A stretch of 64,000 nucleotides of DNA from Oscillospiraceae bacterium (GTDB lineage: Bacteria; Bacillota; Clostridia; Oscillospirales; Acutalibacteraceae), in the NCBI GenBank assembly GCA_015065975.1, contig SVPG01000008.1:21374-85373 (forward strand). Direction: 5' to 3'. Shown here piece after piece: positions 35,443 to 44,313 of this stretch. How positions within the stretch are numbered: the first letter of the stretch is position 1; the number at the start of each line of letters is the position of its first letter. Under the pieces are notes generated by a model. It did no database searches, was not told where the DNA came from, and worked only from the letters and a program-made list of their open reading frames with translations. The translations under genes were made by a program, and so were the position numbers.

Positions 35443-35822
35443 TTCTGTTCATCTCCTTTTTCACTGTATCCTTTATCAACAGCTTCATATACAAGTTTTT
35501 TGTCTATTCCCGCAATGGCAAGCTCGTGCGACAGACTTCTGACGCGATCGAGTTCCTTGAGTCGCTCCCTTGAGAGTATCTCGGCGGCACTCGGCGATAC
35601 GAAACTGCCCTTTCCTTTGACCGTGTAGGTTATTCCTCTGCGTTCAAGGTCGGAATACGCCTTCTGGATGGTGTTTGGATTGATAGCCAGAGTGAGTGAC
35701 AGCGAACGAACCGACGGCATCATTTCATCGCTCTTCAGTATTCCCGTGAGAATAAACCGTTCCGCCTGTGCGATGATCTGCTCGTAAACCGCAAGCCTCG
35801 ACTGGTTGTCTATCAAGAACAT
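35439..35822 (-). CDS. GntR-family (YtrA type) repressor
   Basis: 127 residues. A GntR winged helix occupies residues 5-75 (YEQIIAQAERFILTGIL, MPSVRSLSLTLAINPNTIQKAYSDLERRG), followed by a short helical C-terminal domain without an effector-binding fold. This is the YtrA subfamily. I chose the ATG at 35822 with AAAGGAG nine bases upstream. It is the first gene of the ABC operon and lies behind a clear operator, so it probably represses itself and the transporter. Confidence 0.93.
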   Translation of the reverse strand: MFLIDNQSRLAVYEQIIAQAERFILTGILKSDEMMPSVRSLSLTLAINPNTIQKAYSDLERRGITYTVKGKGSFVSPSAAEILSRERLKELDRVRSLSHELAIAGIDKKLVYEAVDKGYSEKGDEQN

Positions 35823-35857
35823 TCCTTTTCGCTCCTTTCTCATAGTCTCAGTCATTG

Positions 35858-35880
35858 GTGTACTATGACTATTAGTACAC
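35858..35880 (-). promoter_or_regulatory. Operator of the GntR/ABC operon
   Basis: A perfect inverted repeat GTGTACTA-N7-TAGTACAC just downstream of the -10, covering the expected transcription start. Size and position fit a YtrA-type dimer site. Confidence 0.8.
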
Positions 35881-35884
35881 TTAG

Positions 35885-35913
35885 GTTATACCACACACTT
35901 TCACACTTGTCAA
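35885..35913 (-). promoter_or_regulatory. Promoter of the GntR/ABC operon
   Basis: Minus-strand TTGACA, 17-base spacer and TATAAC. Confidence 0.85.
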
Positions 35914-36039
35914 TAGGCAATCGGGAAAAATATTCTGTTCTATCGGGCGGTTCCTTTTCATAAATTATTGCAGACGGGAAGGCTATGATATATTTTCATG
36001 AAAAAGCTCAAAAAATATCATATCTTGTCCCAATCCGTC

Positions 36040-36067
36040 TTGAAATAACGAGATTTTGTGATATAAT
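36040..36067 (+). promoter_or_regulatory. Promoter of the 36100 gene
   Basis: TTGAAA, 16-base spacer and an extended TGATATAAT. Confidence 0.75.
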
Positions 36068-36099
36068 CTTACTTAATATATAAGAAAGGGATGCCCGTT

Positions 36100-36924
36100 A
36101 TGAACAATCAGACTGTAAACTATCAGACTTATGCACCTGCGGCAAAGAAGCCGCTTGACGTTGCAAAGACTACAAAGATCATCAAGATCCTTTGTGTCGT
36201 TGCTCTGCTCACTCTCCTTCTCGGCACACTCAACCCGATGCTCAGAGCAAACGGTTATGTAAGAGACGGCTATGCTGTAACAGGCTCTTCCAACCAGCTT
36301 ATCGGCACTTCTATCCTCAGCTATACCGCAAACCTGACCGACAACATGTCCGTTCTCAACAAGGAGCTCAGCGAGAGCGTTGAGAATTGGGAGGACTACG
36401 GCTACAGCAAGTCCGACATCAAGGACGCTAAAGAGGATTTCCGCGAGGACAACCAGATGGATATGCTTACCTTCGAGATCATCTGCGCTTATCTCACACT
36501 TGCAGCTCTCGCAGCTGTCGCTGCCGGCGGCATTCTTCTTTTCCTCGACAAGCGCGCTGACATCCGCATGACTCTCATCACCTTCGGTGCAGCTGCTGTC
36601 GTACTCATCGGCATTGTTGATGCTATCTACATCATGAGCTATTATGAGAACTTCACCTTCTTCCTTATCACAGCTCTTGCAAGCTGGGCAGTTTATGCTC
36701 TTCTTGCTTACCTCGCATTCCAGGTCATGAACGCAACCAAGGCTGCTGCTCCCGCTCAGTATTCCGTTCCGACCCCCAGCTACACCGTTCCCCAGAACAC
36801 CTCCTACGGTGTTGACGGCGGCGAGGCTACCGTCGTTTCCGAAGCAAGAGTCTGCAAGGCTTGCGGCAAGGTCATTCCCGACGGTTTTGCTTTCTGCTCC
36901 GGCTGCGGCACAAAGTACGAATAA
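36100..36924 (+). CDS. Membrane protein with C-terminal zinc ribbon
   Basis: 274 residues. Helix 1 is at about 28-48 and an outside loop of about 80 acidic residues follows. Three more helices lie at about 125-210, then a Pro/Ala-rich linker and a C-terminal zinc ribbon (CKACG and CSGCG). The ATG at 36100 is nine bases after GAAAGGG; an ATG at 36091 would sit directly on it. Its highly regular codon use suggests good expression. Function unknown; it shares the zinc-ribbon theme with the VWA protein nearby. Confidence 0.75.
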   Translation: MNNQTVNYQTYAPAAKKPLDVAKTTKIIKILCVVALLTLLLGTLNPMLRANGYVRDGYAVTGSSNQLIGTSILSYTANLTDNMSVLNKELSESVENWEDYGYSKSDIKDAKEDFREDNQMDMLTFEIICAYLTLAALAAVAAGGILLFLDKRADIRMTLITFGAAAVVLIGIVDAIYIMSYYENFTFFLITALASWAVYALLAYLAFQVMNATKAAAPAQYSVPTPSYTVPQNTSYGVDGGEATVVSEARVCKACGKVIPDGFAFCSGCGTKYE

Positions 36925-36963
36925 CAGTTTTTAATACTGTATTCATATAAACCGACTATATTT

Positions 36964-36991
36964 AATAGCGTCCCTCAAACGGGACGCTATT
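36964..36991 (+). terminator. Hairpin before htpG, weak terminator
   Basis: AATAGCGTCCC pairs perfectly with GGGACGCTATT around TCAAAC, but no T run follows. It may be a weak terminator or an mRNA-stabilising stem. No CIRCE repeat is present in front of htpG. Confidence 0.5.
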
Positions 36992-37015
36992 ACTGCATTT
37001 CACGGAGGGAACAAA

Positions 37016-38905
37016 ATGAGAAAAAAAGCATTCAAAGCCGAATCAAAGCGTCTGCTTGAGCTTATGATAAACTCCATATACACTCACAAGGAAATTTTCC
37101 TCAGAGAGCTCATTTCAAACGCAAGCGATGCCATCGACAAGCTCTATTATCACTCGCTCAAGGACGGCATATCCGGACTTGCGAGAGAGCAGTTCGAGAT
37201 AAACATCGATATTGATTCGCAGGCACGCACACTTACAATTTCCGACAACGGCATCGGCATGACCGCCGAGGAACTCGAAAACAATCTCGGAACAATCGCA
37301 AAGAGCGGTTCTCTTTCATTCAAAAACGACGCTGACCACAGCGATGAGGCCGCCGAGGATATCGACATCATCGGTCAGTTCGGTGTGGGATTCTATTCCG
37401 CATTCATGGTTGCTGATCACATCGAAGTCACCAGCCGTGCATTCGGCAGCGACACCGCCAATCTCTGGAAATCGGACGGCGTTGACGGCTACACCATCGA
37501 GCCGTGTGACATGGACGGTCACGGCACGATAATCAAGCTCAGTATAAAGCCCGACAGCGAAGAGGAGGATTACGGCCGTTTCCTCGAGCAGTACACAATC
37601 GAATCGCTTGTCAGAAAATATTCCGACTACATCAGATATCCGATTAAAATGGAGCGCACAAAGACCCGCGCGAAGGCTGACAACGAGGAGGAGATCGAGG
37701 AATACACCGAGGTCGACACCCTCAACAGCATGGTCCCCATCTGGAAACGCAGCAAGAGCGAGCTCACCGAAGAGGACTACAACAATTTTTACAAAGAAAA
37801 GTTCTTTGATTTTACCGATCCTCTCCGCAGCATACATATTGCAACAGAGGGAACGGCTACCTTCAACGCCCTGCTTTATATCCCGTCAAAAGCACCCTAC
37901 AACTACTACACCCGTGATTACGAAAAGGGGCTCAAACTCTACGCAAACGGCGTTCTTATCATGGATATGTGCAAGGATCTCATTCCCGACTGTTTCAGCT
38001 TTGTAAAGGGTCTCGTCGATTCCCAGGACCTTTCGCTCAACATATCCCGTGAGCTTCTTCAGCACGACCGCCAGCTCAAGCTGATCGCCACAAGTCTCGA
38101 AAAGAAGATAAAGGCTGAGCTCAAGAAAATGCTTGAAAACGACCGTGAGAATTACGAAAAGGTCTTTGCAAATTTCGGTCTTCAGTTCAAGTACGGTATT
38201 TACAGCTCTTACGGCAGAGACAAGGAGCTTCTTTCCGATCTTCTTCTCTTCCGCTCCTCCAACTCCGACGGCATGACCACCTTTGCCGAGTACTGCGAGA
38301 GAATGCGCGAGAATCAGAAATACATCTATTACGCCTGCGGAGAGTCTGCCGAGAGGATTGCAAGAATGCCTCAGATAGAGCGTCTGCTCAGCAAGGGCTA
38401 CGAGGTTCTTTATCTCACCGATGATATCGACGAGTTCACCTTCCGCGTGCTCAACGAGTGGGACGGCAAGGAATTCCGCTCGGCTTCGGGCGACGATCTC
38501 GGCATCGAGGACGACGATACCGCAAGCACCGAACAGCTCGAGAAGGACAACGCCGAAATGCTCTCCTTCATCAAGGATTCGCTCGGCGACAAGGTTGCAA
38601 AAGTTCGTCCTTCAAACCGTCTGATGAGCTGTCCCGTATGTATAACTGCCGACGGTATGGTCTCTCTTGAAATGGAACGTGTTCTCAACGCCGCACCCGG
38701 AGACCAGAAGGTCAAGGCGGAGCGTGTGCTTGAAATAAACGCATCTCACCCGATCTTTGAAAAGCTTTCAGCTCTTTATGAAAACGATCAGGCCAAGCTT
38801 TCAAAATATGCAAAGCTTCTCTATAATCAGGCACTTCTCATCGAGGATCTTCCGCTCGACGATCCCCTCGAATTTGCATCTTCCATCTGTGATCTGATGG
38901 TCTGA
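37016..38905 (+). CDS. htpG: Chaperone HtpG (Hsp90)
   Basis: 629 residues. The N-terminal ATP site has ELISNASDAIDKL, ISDNGIGMT and GQFGVGFYSAFMVAD; the middle domain has the catalytic-loop Arg region LNISRELLQHDRQLK. The C-terminal dimerisation domain lacks MEEVD, as in bacteria. It folds or remodels client proteins in the cytosol. GGAGGG precedes the ATG. I see no separate strong promoter, so it may depend on the upstream transcript. Confidence 0.97.
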   Translation: MRKKAFKAESKRLLELMINSIYTHKEIFLRELISNASDAIDKLYYHSLKDGISGLAREQFEINIDIDSQARTLTISDNGIGMTAEELENNLGTIAKSGSLSFKNDADHSDEAAEDIDIIGQFGVGFYSAFMVADHIEVTSRAFGSDTANLWKSDGVDGYTIEPCDMDGHGTIIKLSIKPDSEEEDYGRFLEQYTIESLVRKYSDYIRYPIKMERTKTRAKADNEEEIEEYTEVDTLNSMVPIWKRSKSELTEEDYNNFYKEKFFDFTDPLRSIHIATEGTATFNALLYIPSKAPYNYYTRDYEKGLKLYANGVLIMDMCKDLIPDCFSFVKGLVDSQDLSLNISRELLQHDRQLKLIATSLEKKIKAELKKMLENDRENYEKVFANFGLQFKYGIYSSYGRDKELLSDLLLFRSSNSDGMTTFAEYCERMRENQKYIYYACGESAERIARMPQIERLLSKGYEVLYLTDDIDEFTFRVLNEWDGKEFRSASGDDLGIEDDDTASTEQLEKDNAEMLSFIKDSLGDKVAKVRPSNRLMSCPVCITADGMVSLEMERVLNAAPGDQKVKAERVLEINASHPIFEKLSALYENDQAKLSKYAKLLYNQALLIEDLPLDDPLEFASSICDLMV

Positions 38906-38918
38906 TAAAATATCGCAC

Positions 38919-38952
38919 AAAAAAAAGCGACACCTGCGGTGTCGCTTTTTTA
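38919..38952. terminator. Bidirectional terminator after htpG
   Basis: AAAAAAGCGACACC pairs with GGTGTCGCTTTTTT; it serves htpG and the converging coat-protein genes. Confidence 0.92.
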
Positions 38953-38956
38953 TATA

Positions 38957-39205
38957 TCAGCTGCCTGCCGAAAACTTCTGCTTTACCTGCTGTATCTGCT
39001 GCTGTTGGGCGTTCTGCTTCTGATACCAGCCCTTCTGCGCCATTTTGTTATACACGTCATCCTGCATGCAGAGGGTCTCGTTGAGTGCAGAACAGAAAAC
39101 CTTATGAGTCTCCGGACTGCTCGATTCGATGGTTGCATGAAGGTAAAGATCGCACGCTCCCTTTGTTGTCAGGAGCACGCCTTCCATAATACTTTTATCG
39201 TCCAT
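38957..39205 (-). CDS. CotF-like spore coat protein
   Basis: 82 residues. IMEGVLLTTKGACDLYLHATIESSSPETHKVF and the later ALNETLCMQDDVYNKMAQKGWY match the CotF family helical core. The Gln-rich end (QQQQIQQVKQKF) is usual in clostridial members. It would be a coat or coat-associated protein in the spore. It lies 19 bases after a second small gene of the same type. Confidence 0.85.
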   Translation of the reverse strand: MDDKSIMEGVLLTTKGACDLYLHATIESSSPETHKVFCSALNETLCMQDDVYNKMAQKGWYQKQNAQQQQIQQVKQKFSAGS

Positions 39206-39224
39206 GTTCTATCCTTTCCTGTCA

Positions 39225-39398
39225 TCAGACCAGACTGTAGAGGCTGTTGAATATGCGCTGATGCTTTTCACACAGCTTTTTTGCTTCCTGTCTGAGAGTG
39301 TCATCTTCAAGTCTTTCTGCTGCAAATGTGCACTGGGTTATAAGATATTTTTCGTGTCCCAGCGCATCTTCGATATACTGAAGCTCTTTCGGACTCAT
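39225..39398 (-). CDS. Small spore coat-associated protein
   Basis: 57 residues from the ATG at 39398, with GGAGGTGA upstream. Two helices with YIEDALGHEKYLITQC resemble the first half of CotF-type coat proteins and the ferritin-like helices seen in that group. It is cotranscribed with the CotF-like gene. The identification is by context and pattern. Confidence 0.7.
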   Translation of the reverse strand: MSPKELQYIEDALGHEKYLITQCTFAAERLEDDTLRQEAKKLCEKHQRIFNSLYSLV

Positions 39399-39525
39399 CG
39401 TGTCACCTCCATCCTCACCGTCAGGCACGGCAATCATAACGGGGATCTCGTCCCGCTCTTATAATTTGCAGCGGATGGAAAATTATACATATGTTTCAAA
39501 GCGGGCTTTACTTTGATAAAATAAT

Positions 39526-39554
39526 TTGCTTTATCATTGTATGCGTGATATAAT
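39526..39554 (+). promoter_or_regulatory. Promoter of the VWA-pseudokinase unit
   Basis: TTGCTT, 17-base spacer and an extended TGATATAAT, 44 bases before the ATG. Confidence 0.75.
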
Positions 39555-39597
39555 ATGATTACCGGATTTATCCAAATATAACAGGGAGGTAAAATAT

Positions 39598-40593
39598 ATG
39601 ACTTGTCCTAAATGCGGTTTTTCTTCCAATCCCGAAGGCGCGTCCTTCTGCGCTGCCTGCAGCACACCTCTTAATCAGAGCACAACTTCCATAACCCCAT
39701 ATTCACAGACGGATATTTCTCCCATAACATACGACAACGCTGCTCCTCAGTACGCTCCCGTATACCAGCCGGCTCCGCAGCAGCCTGTACGCGACAACAA
39801 AAGAACGGTTCTCATCGCACTCATTGCAGTCGTTGCGGTCGCTCTTGTTGTATTCCTTCTCGCTGCAACGGGAACGGTAAAGCTCAACAAAGACGCCTGT
39901 TCCGAAAAAACACCGGCTTCCGATTCCTCCGACGGCACGATCGATGCGGGCGATCTTATCGATGAATATTCCGACGCTGCCGCAAAGCTCAAGAAGATAG
40001 ACGTTGTCTTTATCGTTGACACCACCTCTTCCATGGGCGACGACGTTGAACAGCTCAACAAGGATCTTGCTGTTTACATAGCCGCTCTCAAGCAGAAGTG
40101 TACCGATGATTACAAAATAGCACTTATCGATTACAGAGATTTCGCAATGAACACCTTCGACAGCGACGACTATCCCTACAAGGTACAGCTTGATTTCTCC
40201 AACAAGACCTCAAAAATCTACAACGCTTTCGGCAACCTTCATCTCGGCTACGGCGGAGACTGGGAAGAGACCGCTTTCTCTGCCATCATCGACGGCTGCA
40301 GCGAGCTTTCCTGGCGCAAAGACGCTGTTCGTGTTGCAATAATCGTCACTGACGCTCCCGCTCAGGATCCCGAATACGCAACAGGCTATACATCTTCCGA
40401 CGTTAAATCCTATCTCAAGAAGAATAACATCGCCCTTTTTGTTATCGACTCGGCAAATGATTCCGATGTAAAATCGTGTTTCAGCACCATCTGCAAATCT
40501 TCCGGCGGTTTCTATCAGGGTATAAGCAAGACTGCCGAGATAACCGACGCCATGGCAGAGATTCTCGACGAAGTCTCTGCATATGTTGGATAA
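39598..40593 (+). CDS. Zinc-ribbon, membrane-anchored VWA-domain protein
   Basis: 331 residues. The N-terminal zinc ribbon is CPKCG then CAAC (residues 3-20). A Pro/Gln-rich linker, one membrane helix (about 64-85) and a VWA domain (about 135-330) follow. The metal-site motif is VDTTSSMGDD; GGDWEE and VTDAPA are further VWA landmarks. GGGAGG precedes the ATG. The topology places the zinc ribbon inside and the VWA outside the cell. The pseudokinase follows 33 bases later in the same direction. Confidence 0.85.
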   Translation: MTCPKCGFSSNPEGASFCAACSTPLNQSTTSITPYSQTDISPITYDNAAPQYAPVYQPAPQQPVRDNKRTVLIALIAVVAVALVVFLLAATGTVKLNKDACSEKTPASDSSDGTIDAGDLIDEYSDAAAKLKKIDVVFIVDTTSSMGDDVEQLNKDLAVYIAALKQKCTDDYKIALIDYRDFAMNTFDSDDYPYKVQLDFSNKTSKIYNAFGNLHLGYGGDWEETAFSAIIDGCSELSWRKDAVRVAIIVTDAPAQDPEYATGYTSSDVKSYLKKNNIALFVIDSANDSDVKSCFSTICKSSGGFYQGISKTAEITDAMAEILDEVSAYVG

Positions 40594-40626
40594 AAGGAAC
40601 ACAAATATTTATATTAAGGTGATATG

Positions 40627-41766
40627 ATGTCTGACAAGTATACAGACAAACTGATCGGCGAGCTGCGCAAACTCGAATCGCAGAAGAAGCTTTCTCTGCT
40701 CGCCGAATACTCTGTTGATGAGAAAATCGAAGACGAGGATATTTATCTTATATCCGATCAGGAAGGCAAAAAATCCGAGCTCAGGGTTTTCGAAACAGAT
40801 TTTGAAAAGGCTGAGGACTGCTCATCCGAGGCAAGTCTTCTCGGTTTTCTCAAAACCAACTCTGTTATCAGAGTCGACAAATGGGAATATGCAAAGCTCT
40901 CAAAAAAGCGCGGTTATCTTTTGACCGTAAGCGAAGCGGCACAGCGTATCGAGGCTCCCCTCTCTCCCGAAGAGGCTGTGAAGCTCGGCACTGATATAAC
41001 CTCTGCTCTTGAAGAATGTCACATGACGGGACTTCTTCATCTCTGCATCACGCCTTCAAGCCTGCGCCGTGCCGACGACGGGTCCTATAAAATTACCGAT
41101 TTCGGTACCGTACGCATCGACCCGCGTCCCAACGATTTTTCCGCACCCGAATACAGAGCACTGAAGGATTTCGACCATCGCTCCGATATATATTCCCTCT
41201 CTCTTTCCATCTACAGTCTGCTCGGCGGCAACATCGAAGACGGAGAAGAACTCAAGCCGATCGACGGCTGTCCGCAGGGACTCATTGATGTGCTTCGCAA
41301 GGCGTGTTCCTCCGACCCCGAAGAGCGTTATGCATTCATGCGTCCGTTCGGAATTGCGCTGGAGCGCTGTCTCGGCGGTGAGACTGTCGATGATGACGAT
41401 TCGGAAAATGATGATTCTGACGAAGTTTACGAAGGCAACGACGGCGAGGACTGCTTTGCCGACCGAGCCGACTACGAAAATTCCGAGCGTGAAAAGCCCG
41501 AGCTCGACGACCTCTTTGAAGAAGAGGCGGAATCCGTCGAAGAAGACATCATTGACGAAGACGAAGAAGAAGATGATGACGAAGAGCAATCGGACGAAAA
41601 CGACGGCGGTGACGAGAGCGAAGATAAAGAATCTTCAGATTCTCCGCAACTCTGGGATCGCGTGGAATGCAGCCGGGCAAGAGCCGCAGGCGATATTATC
41701 CTTATGATAATAATCGCACTCGCACTGCTCGCCTTCCCCGCAGTAATAAAGCTTCTTTCCTGCTGA
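40627..41766 (+). CDS. Membrane-anchored protein-kinase fold without catalytic residues
   Basis: 379 residues. The C-lobe is recognisable: HLCITPSSL (138-146) stands where HRDIKPxNI should be, KITDFG keeps DFG (158-160), and SAPEY and HRSDIYSLSLSIYSLL follow. The catalytic Asp, the Lys and the Asn of the loop are gone, and no VAIK-type lysine is visible in the N-lobe, so activity is unlikely. Residues 255-345 are almost purely Asp/Glu/Ser; a single membrane helix ends the protein. I chose the second ATG (40627), five bases after AAGGTG. Confidence 0.8.
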   Translation: MSDKYTDKLIGELRKLESQKKLSLLAEYSVDEKIEDEDIYLISDQEGKKSELRVFETDFEKAEDCSSEASLLGFLKTNSVIRVDKWEYAKLSKKRGYLLTVSEAAQRIEAPLSPEEAVKLGTDITSALEECHMTGLLHLCITPSSLRRADDGSYKITDFGTVRIDPRPNDFSAPEYRALKDFDHRSDIYSLSLSIYSLLGGNIEDGEELKPIDGCPQGLIDVLRKACSSDPEERYAFMRPFGIALERCLGGETVDDDDSENDDSDEVYEGNDGEDCFADRADYENSEREKPELDDLFEEEAESVEEDIIDEDEEEDDDEEQSDENDGGDESEDKESSDSPQLWDRVECSRARAAGDIILMIIIALALLAFPAVIKLLSC

Positions 41767-41830
41767 TTCACCGCTGACAAATTGCACAAAAATTCAGCCT
41801 GTTATCACACAAAAAACACTTTCCTATCGA

Positions 41831-41859
41831 TTGAAAACTCGATGTAATTGTGTTAAAAT
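41831..41859 (+). promoter_or_regulatory. Promoter of the small membrane protein
   Basis: TTGAAA, 17-base spacer and TAAAAT with an upstream TG. Confidence 0.75.
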
Positions 41860-41913
41860 TTACATGAAATAATCAGAAGATAATTTCTTCTGCATAAAGA
41901 AAGGATTTTTGTC

Positions 41914-42150
41914 ATGGATCTTATCAAAAAAGTGTTCCCCTTCAGCTTTGGCGCTAAGGACGTAACCGGTCTTATCGTTTCCATCATCATCTATGTTGTT
42001 GTCGGCGTTGTTTTCGGTATCATCGTTGGATTACTCGGCAAAATCCCGGTAATCGGCCTGCTTATTAAAGTCATCAACGGTGTATATGATACTTACGCAC
42101 TTGTTGGTATCGTTCTTGCAGTTCTCGTTTTCCTCAAGGTTATAAAGTAA
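41914..42150 (+). CDS. Small two-helix membrane protein
   Basis: 78 residues. Two hydrophobic helices (about 18-42 and 55-76) are joined by a Gly/Pro loop. The start LIKKVFPFSFGAKDVTGLIVSIIIY is basic before the first helix. AGAAAGGA precedes the ATG. It has its own strong promoter and a perfect terminator. Similar short proteins are widespread and uncharacterised in Clostridia. Confidence 0.8.
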   Translation: MDLIKKVFPFSFGAKDVTGLIVSIIIYVVVGVVFGIIVGLLGKIPVIGLLIKVINGVYDTYALVGIVLAVLVFLKVIK

Positions 42151-42167
42151 TCAATCTCAATGAATAA

Positions 42168-42206
42168 TAAAAAAACAGCTGTGCGCGGCACAGCTGTTTT
42201 TTATTA
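42168..42206. terminator. Bidirectional terminator
   Basis: AAAAACAGCTGTGC pairs with GCACAGCTGTTTTTT; it ends both the small membrane protein gene and the converging histidine-kinase operon. Confidence 0.92.
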
Positions 42207-43565
42207 TTTTTTCGTCTCCTGTGCATTTGGAACATACACGGTAAAAACAGAGCCGTTGTCGGGTTTGCTGTCGACCTCGATTCTTCCGCCCGACAGGTCG
42301 ATGATCCTTTTTGCCAGCGGCAGTCCAAGACCGTTTCCGTGACCTGAATGTGATTTATCGCATTGGTAGAACTTTTCAAATATTCTCTTCTTCTGCTCCT
42401 CATTCATTCCGATTCCGCTGTCGGCTATACGGACGACGGCTTCGTCCGATTCCATCGTGAGGTAGACGGATATTTTTCCGTTATCGGGCGTGAATTTCAC
42501 TGCATTTCCGATTATGTTCATCCACACCTGCCACAGCAGCTCCTCACTGCCGAAAACGGTAATGTGTGAAAGCTCAACATCCATCTCTATTGCTTTTGTA
42601 TTCCACTGCGGCTCGAGCGTGAGTATTACCCTTCTGAGCTGTTCATCAAGCGAAAAGTCCGCACAATCGGTAAGCGCCGTCTGATTCTCAAGCCTTGATA
42701 TGCTGAGAATATTTGACGACAGCACCGAAAGCCTCTGGCTTTCGCTCTCGATGATATCGAGATATTCCTCCTTCTCCTCCTCGCTGAGTTTATCATCACG
42801 AAGAAGCGTCGCAAAACCTCTTATCGATGCGATGGGGGTTTTGAATTCATGGGAAACGCTGTTGATAAAATCCTTTCGGAGAGTATCGATGCTTCCGAGA
42901 CTTTTCGTCATATGATTGAAGTTTCCGACAAGCTCACGCAGCTCACGGTTTGTCGGCATTTTTACCTCGACCGAGAAGTCACCGTTCGACACGCTTTCCG
43001 TCGCTTCGGCAAGCGCTCTTATCGGACGCAGGAATCTTTTTCCGACATAGCTTGACAATATCGTTCCGATAGCTATAACGCTCGCGACCGCAAACACGAT
43101 TACTATCATTATCAGAACCATCATCGTGGAATTAGGGAAAACGGATATTTCGTAATAGCTGTCGTTTATTTTGAAAAGCGTACCTGCAAGCGGAATTGAC
43201 GGGTATTTTACCGCAACGACCTCGTTGTTGTTGAGCTGTTCGAGATTGTTGATTACCCTCTCGTCATTTCCCGATACCTCTTTGATGCTGTACAGACCGA
43301 TAGTGCTCATTTCGATTATCTCGTTTATTGTATGACTGTTTACGTCTTCCTTCACAAGTTCACGCACCGTCTGCGCAGCCTTTTCCTGACTTTCAAGAAG
43401 AGTTCCGCTTATTCCGAAACCGATAAACAGCACCACAACAAGCACTGCAAGCGTTCCCGAAAGCAGCATCGTGAGGAAGAAATTCATAACGAATTTGAAA
43501 CGCAGATTTCCTTTCGCGTTTACGATATTATCCTTGAGCGATCTGACATATTTTCCGATTTTCAC
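42204..43565 (-). CDS. Sensor histidine kinase with HAMP domain
   Basis: 453 residues. Helix 1 is at 25-55, the outer sensor region spans 56-147, helix 2 is at 148-172, and HAMP runs to about 225. HisKA has His239 in NSVSHEFKTPIAS; the ATPase domain has NIIGNAVKFTPDNG, ADSGIGMN and GHGNGLGLPLAKRI. It is 10 bases after its response regulator gene. The signal is unknown. Confidence 0.94.
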   Translation of the reverse strand: MKIGKYVRSLKDNIVNAKGNLRFKFVMNFFLTMLLSGTLAVLVVVLFIGFGISGTLLESQEKAAQTVRELVKEDVNSHTINEIIEMSTIGLYSIKEVSGNDERVINNLEQLNNNEVVAVKYPSIPLAGTLFKINDSYYEISVFPNSTMMVLIMIVIVFAVASVIAIGTILSSYVGKRFLRPIRALAEATESVSNGDFSVEVKMPTNRELRELVGNFNHMTKSLGSIDTLRKDFINSVSHEFKTPIASIRGFATLLRDDKLSEEEKEEYLDIIESESQRLSVLSSNILSISRLENQTALTDCADFSLDEQLRRVILTLEPQWNTKAIEMDVELSHITVFGSEELLWQVWMNIIGNAVKFTPDNGKISVYLTMESDEAVVRIADSGIGMNEEQKKRIFEKFYQCDKSHSGHGNGLGLPLAKRIIDLSGGRIEVDSKPDNGSVFTVYVPNAQETKK

Positions 43566-43575
43566 AGGATCCCTC

Positions 43576-44250
43576 CTACGCTTTTTTTACCGCCTTGTAA
43601 CCGAGTCCTCGAACCGTTACAATCTCAAAATCGGGATTATCCTCATATCTTTCACGCAGTCTGCGTATATGTACATCGACCGTACGCTCGTCGACATCAT
43701 GCTCCATACCCCATATTTCATCAAGAAGCTGGCGTCTTGTGAAAATAACATCAGGATAAGACAGCAGCATAAACAGAAGATAGAATTCCTTTTTGGGCAA
43801 TGTTTCGGTTTCGCTTCCTCTCCTGACCGCAAGAGCATTGTAGTCAAGTGTCACCGAGCCGACCGTGAGCATATGCTCGTGAGCTATCTGTGCGCGTCTG
43901 AGCAGTGCACCCACGCGCAGTATCATCTCACCGACATCAATGGGCTTTACCATATAGTCATCGGCGCCGAGCATGAATCCTTTCTGTTTGTCTGAAAAAT
44001 CCATTTTCGCGGTGACTATGAGAATCGGCATATTATACCCGGAGCTTCTCAGCGCTTCGGTCAGTTCAAACCCGTCCATAACGGGCATCATAATGTCTGC
44101 AATGACAAGATCGACCTGTTCCGTATCAAGGACATCGAGCGCCGTTTCTCCATTATCCGCAGACAACGGATTATATCCGTTCTGACGCAGAGCGGCACAC
44201 ATGAGCTTGCGCAGACTGCCGTCATCTTCAACGACCAGAACATTGAACAT
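43576..44250 (-). CDS. OmpR-family response regulator
   Basis: 224 residues. The receiver phosphoacceptor is Asp52 in ADIMMPVMDG, with VTAKMDF at the switch. The winged-helix domain contains RTVDVHIRRLRERY and VRGLGYKAVKK. AAGGGGG precedes the ATG. It forms an operon with the kinase downstream. The leader is unusually long and structured and ends in a terminator, so expression is probably attenuated. Confidence 0.94.
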   Translation of the reverse strand: MFNVLVVEDDGSLRKLMCAALRQNGYNPLSADNGETALDVLDTEQVDLVIADIMMPVMDGFELTEALRSSGYNMPILIVTAKMDFSDKQKGFMLGADDYMVKPIDVGEMILRVGALLRRAQIAHEHMLTVGSVTLDYNALAVRRGSETETLPKKEFYLLFMLLSYPDVIFTRRQLLDEIWGMEHDVDERTVDVHIRRLRERYEDNPDFEIVTVRGLGYKAVKKA

Positions 44251-44267
44251 AAGTATTCCCCCTTGAA

Positions 44268-44308
44268 TAAATTAAAAGAGCCGCAGAAGCATTATGCTTG
44301 CGACTCTG
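44268..44308 (-). terminator. Leader terminator ahead of the response regulator
   Basis: On the minus strand AGAGTCGCA-AGC pairs with GCT-CTGCGGCTCT, followed by TTTTAATTT. It lies between the structured element (44314-44399) and the ribosome site of the regulator, the usual arrangement of an attenuator. Confidence 0.7.
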
Positions 44309-44313
44309 TACAC

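Noticed and set aside
36925..37015. CIRCE heat-shock operator before htpG
   Set aside because: No TTAGCACTC-N9-GAGTGCTAA repeat; only an unrelated hairpin.
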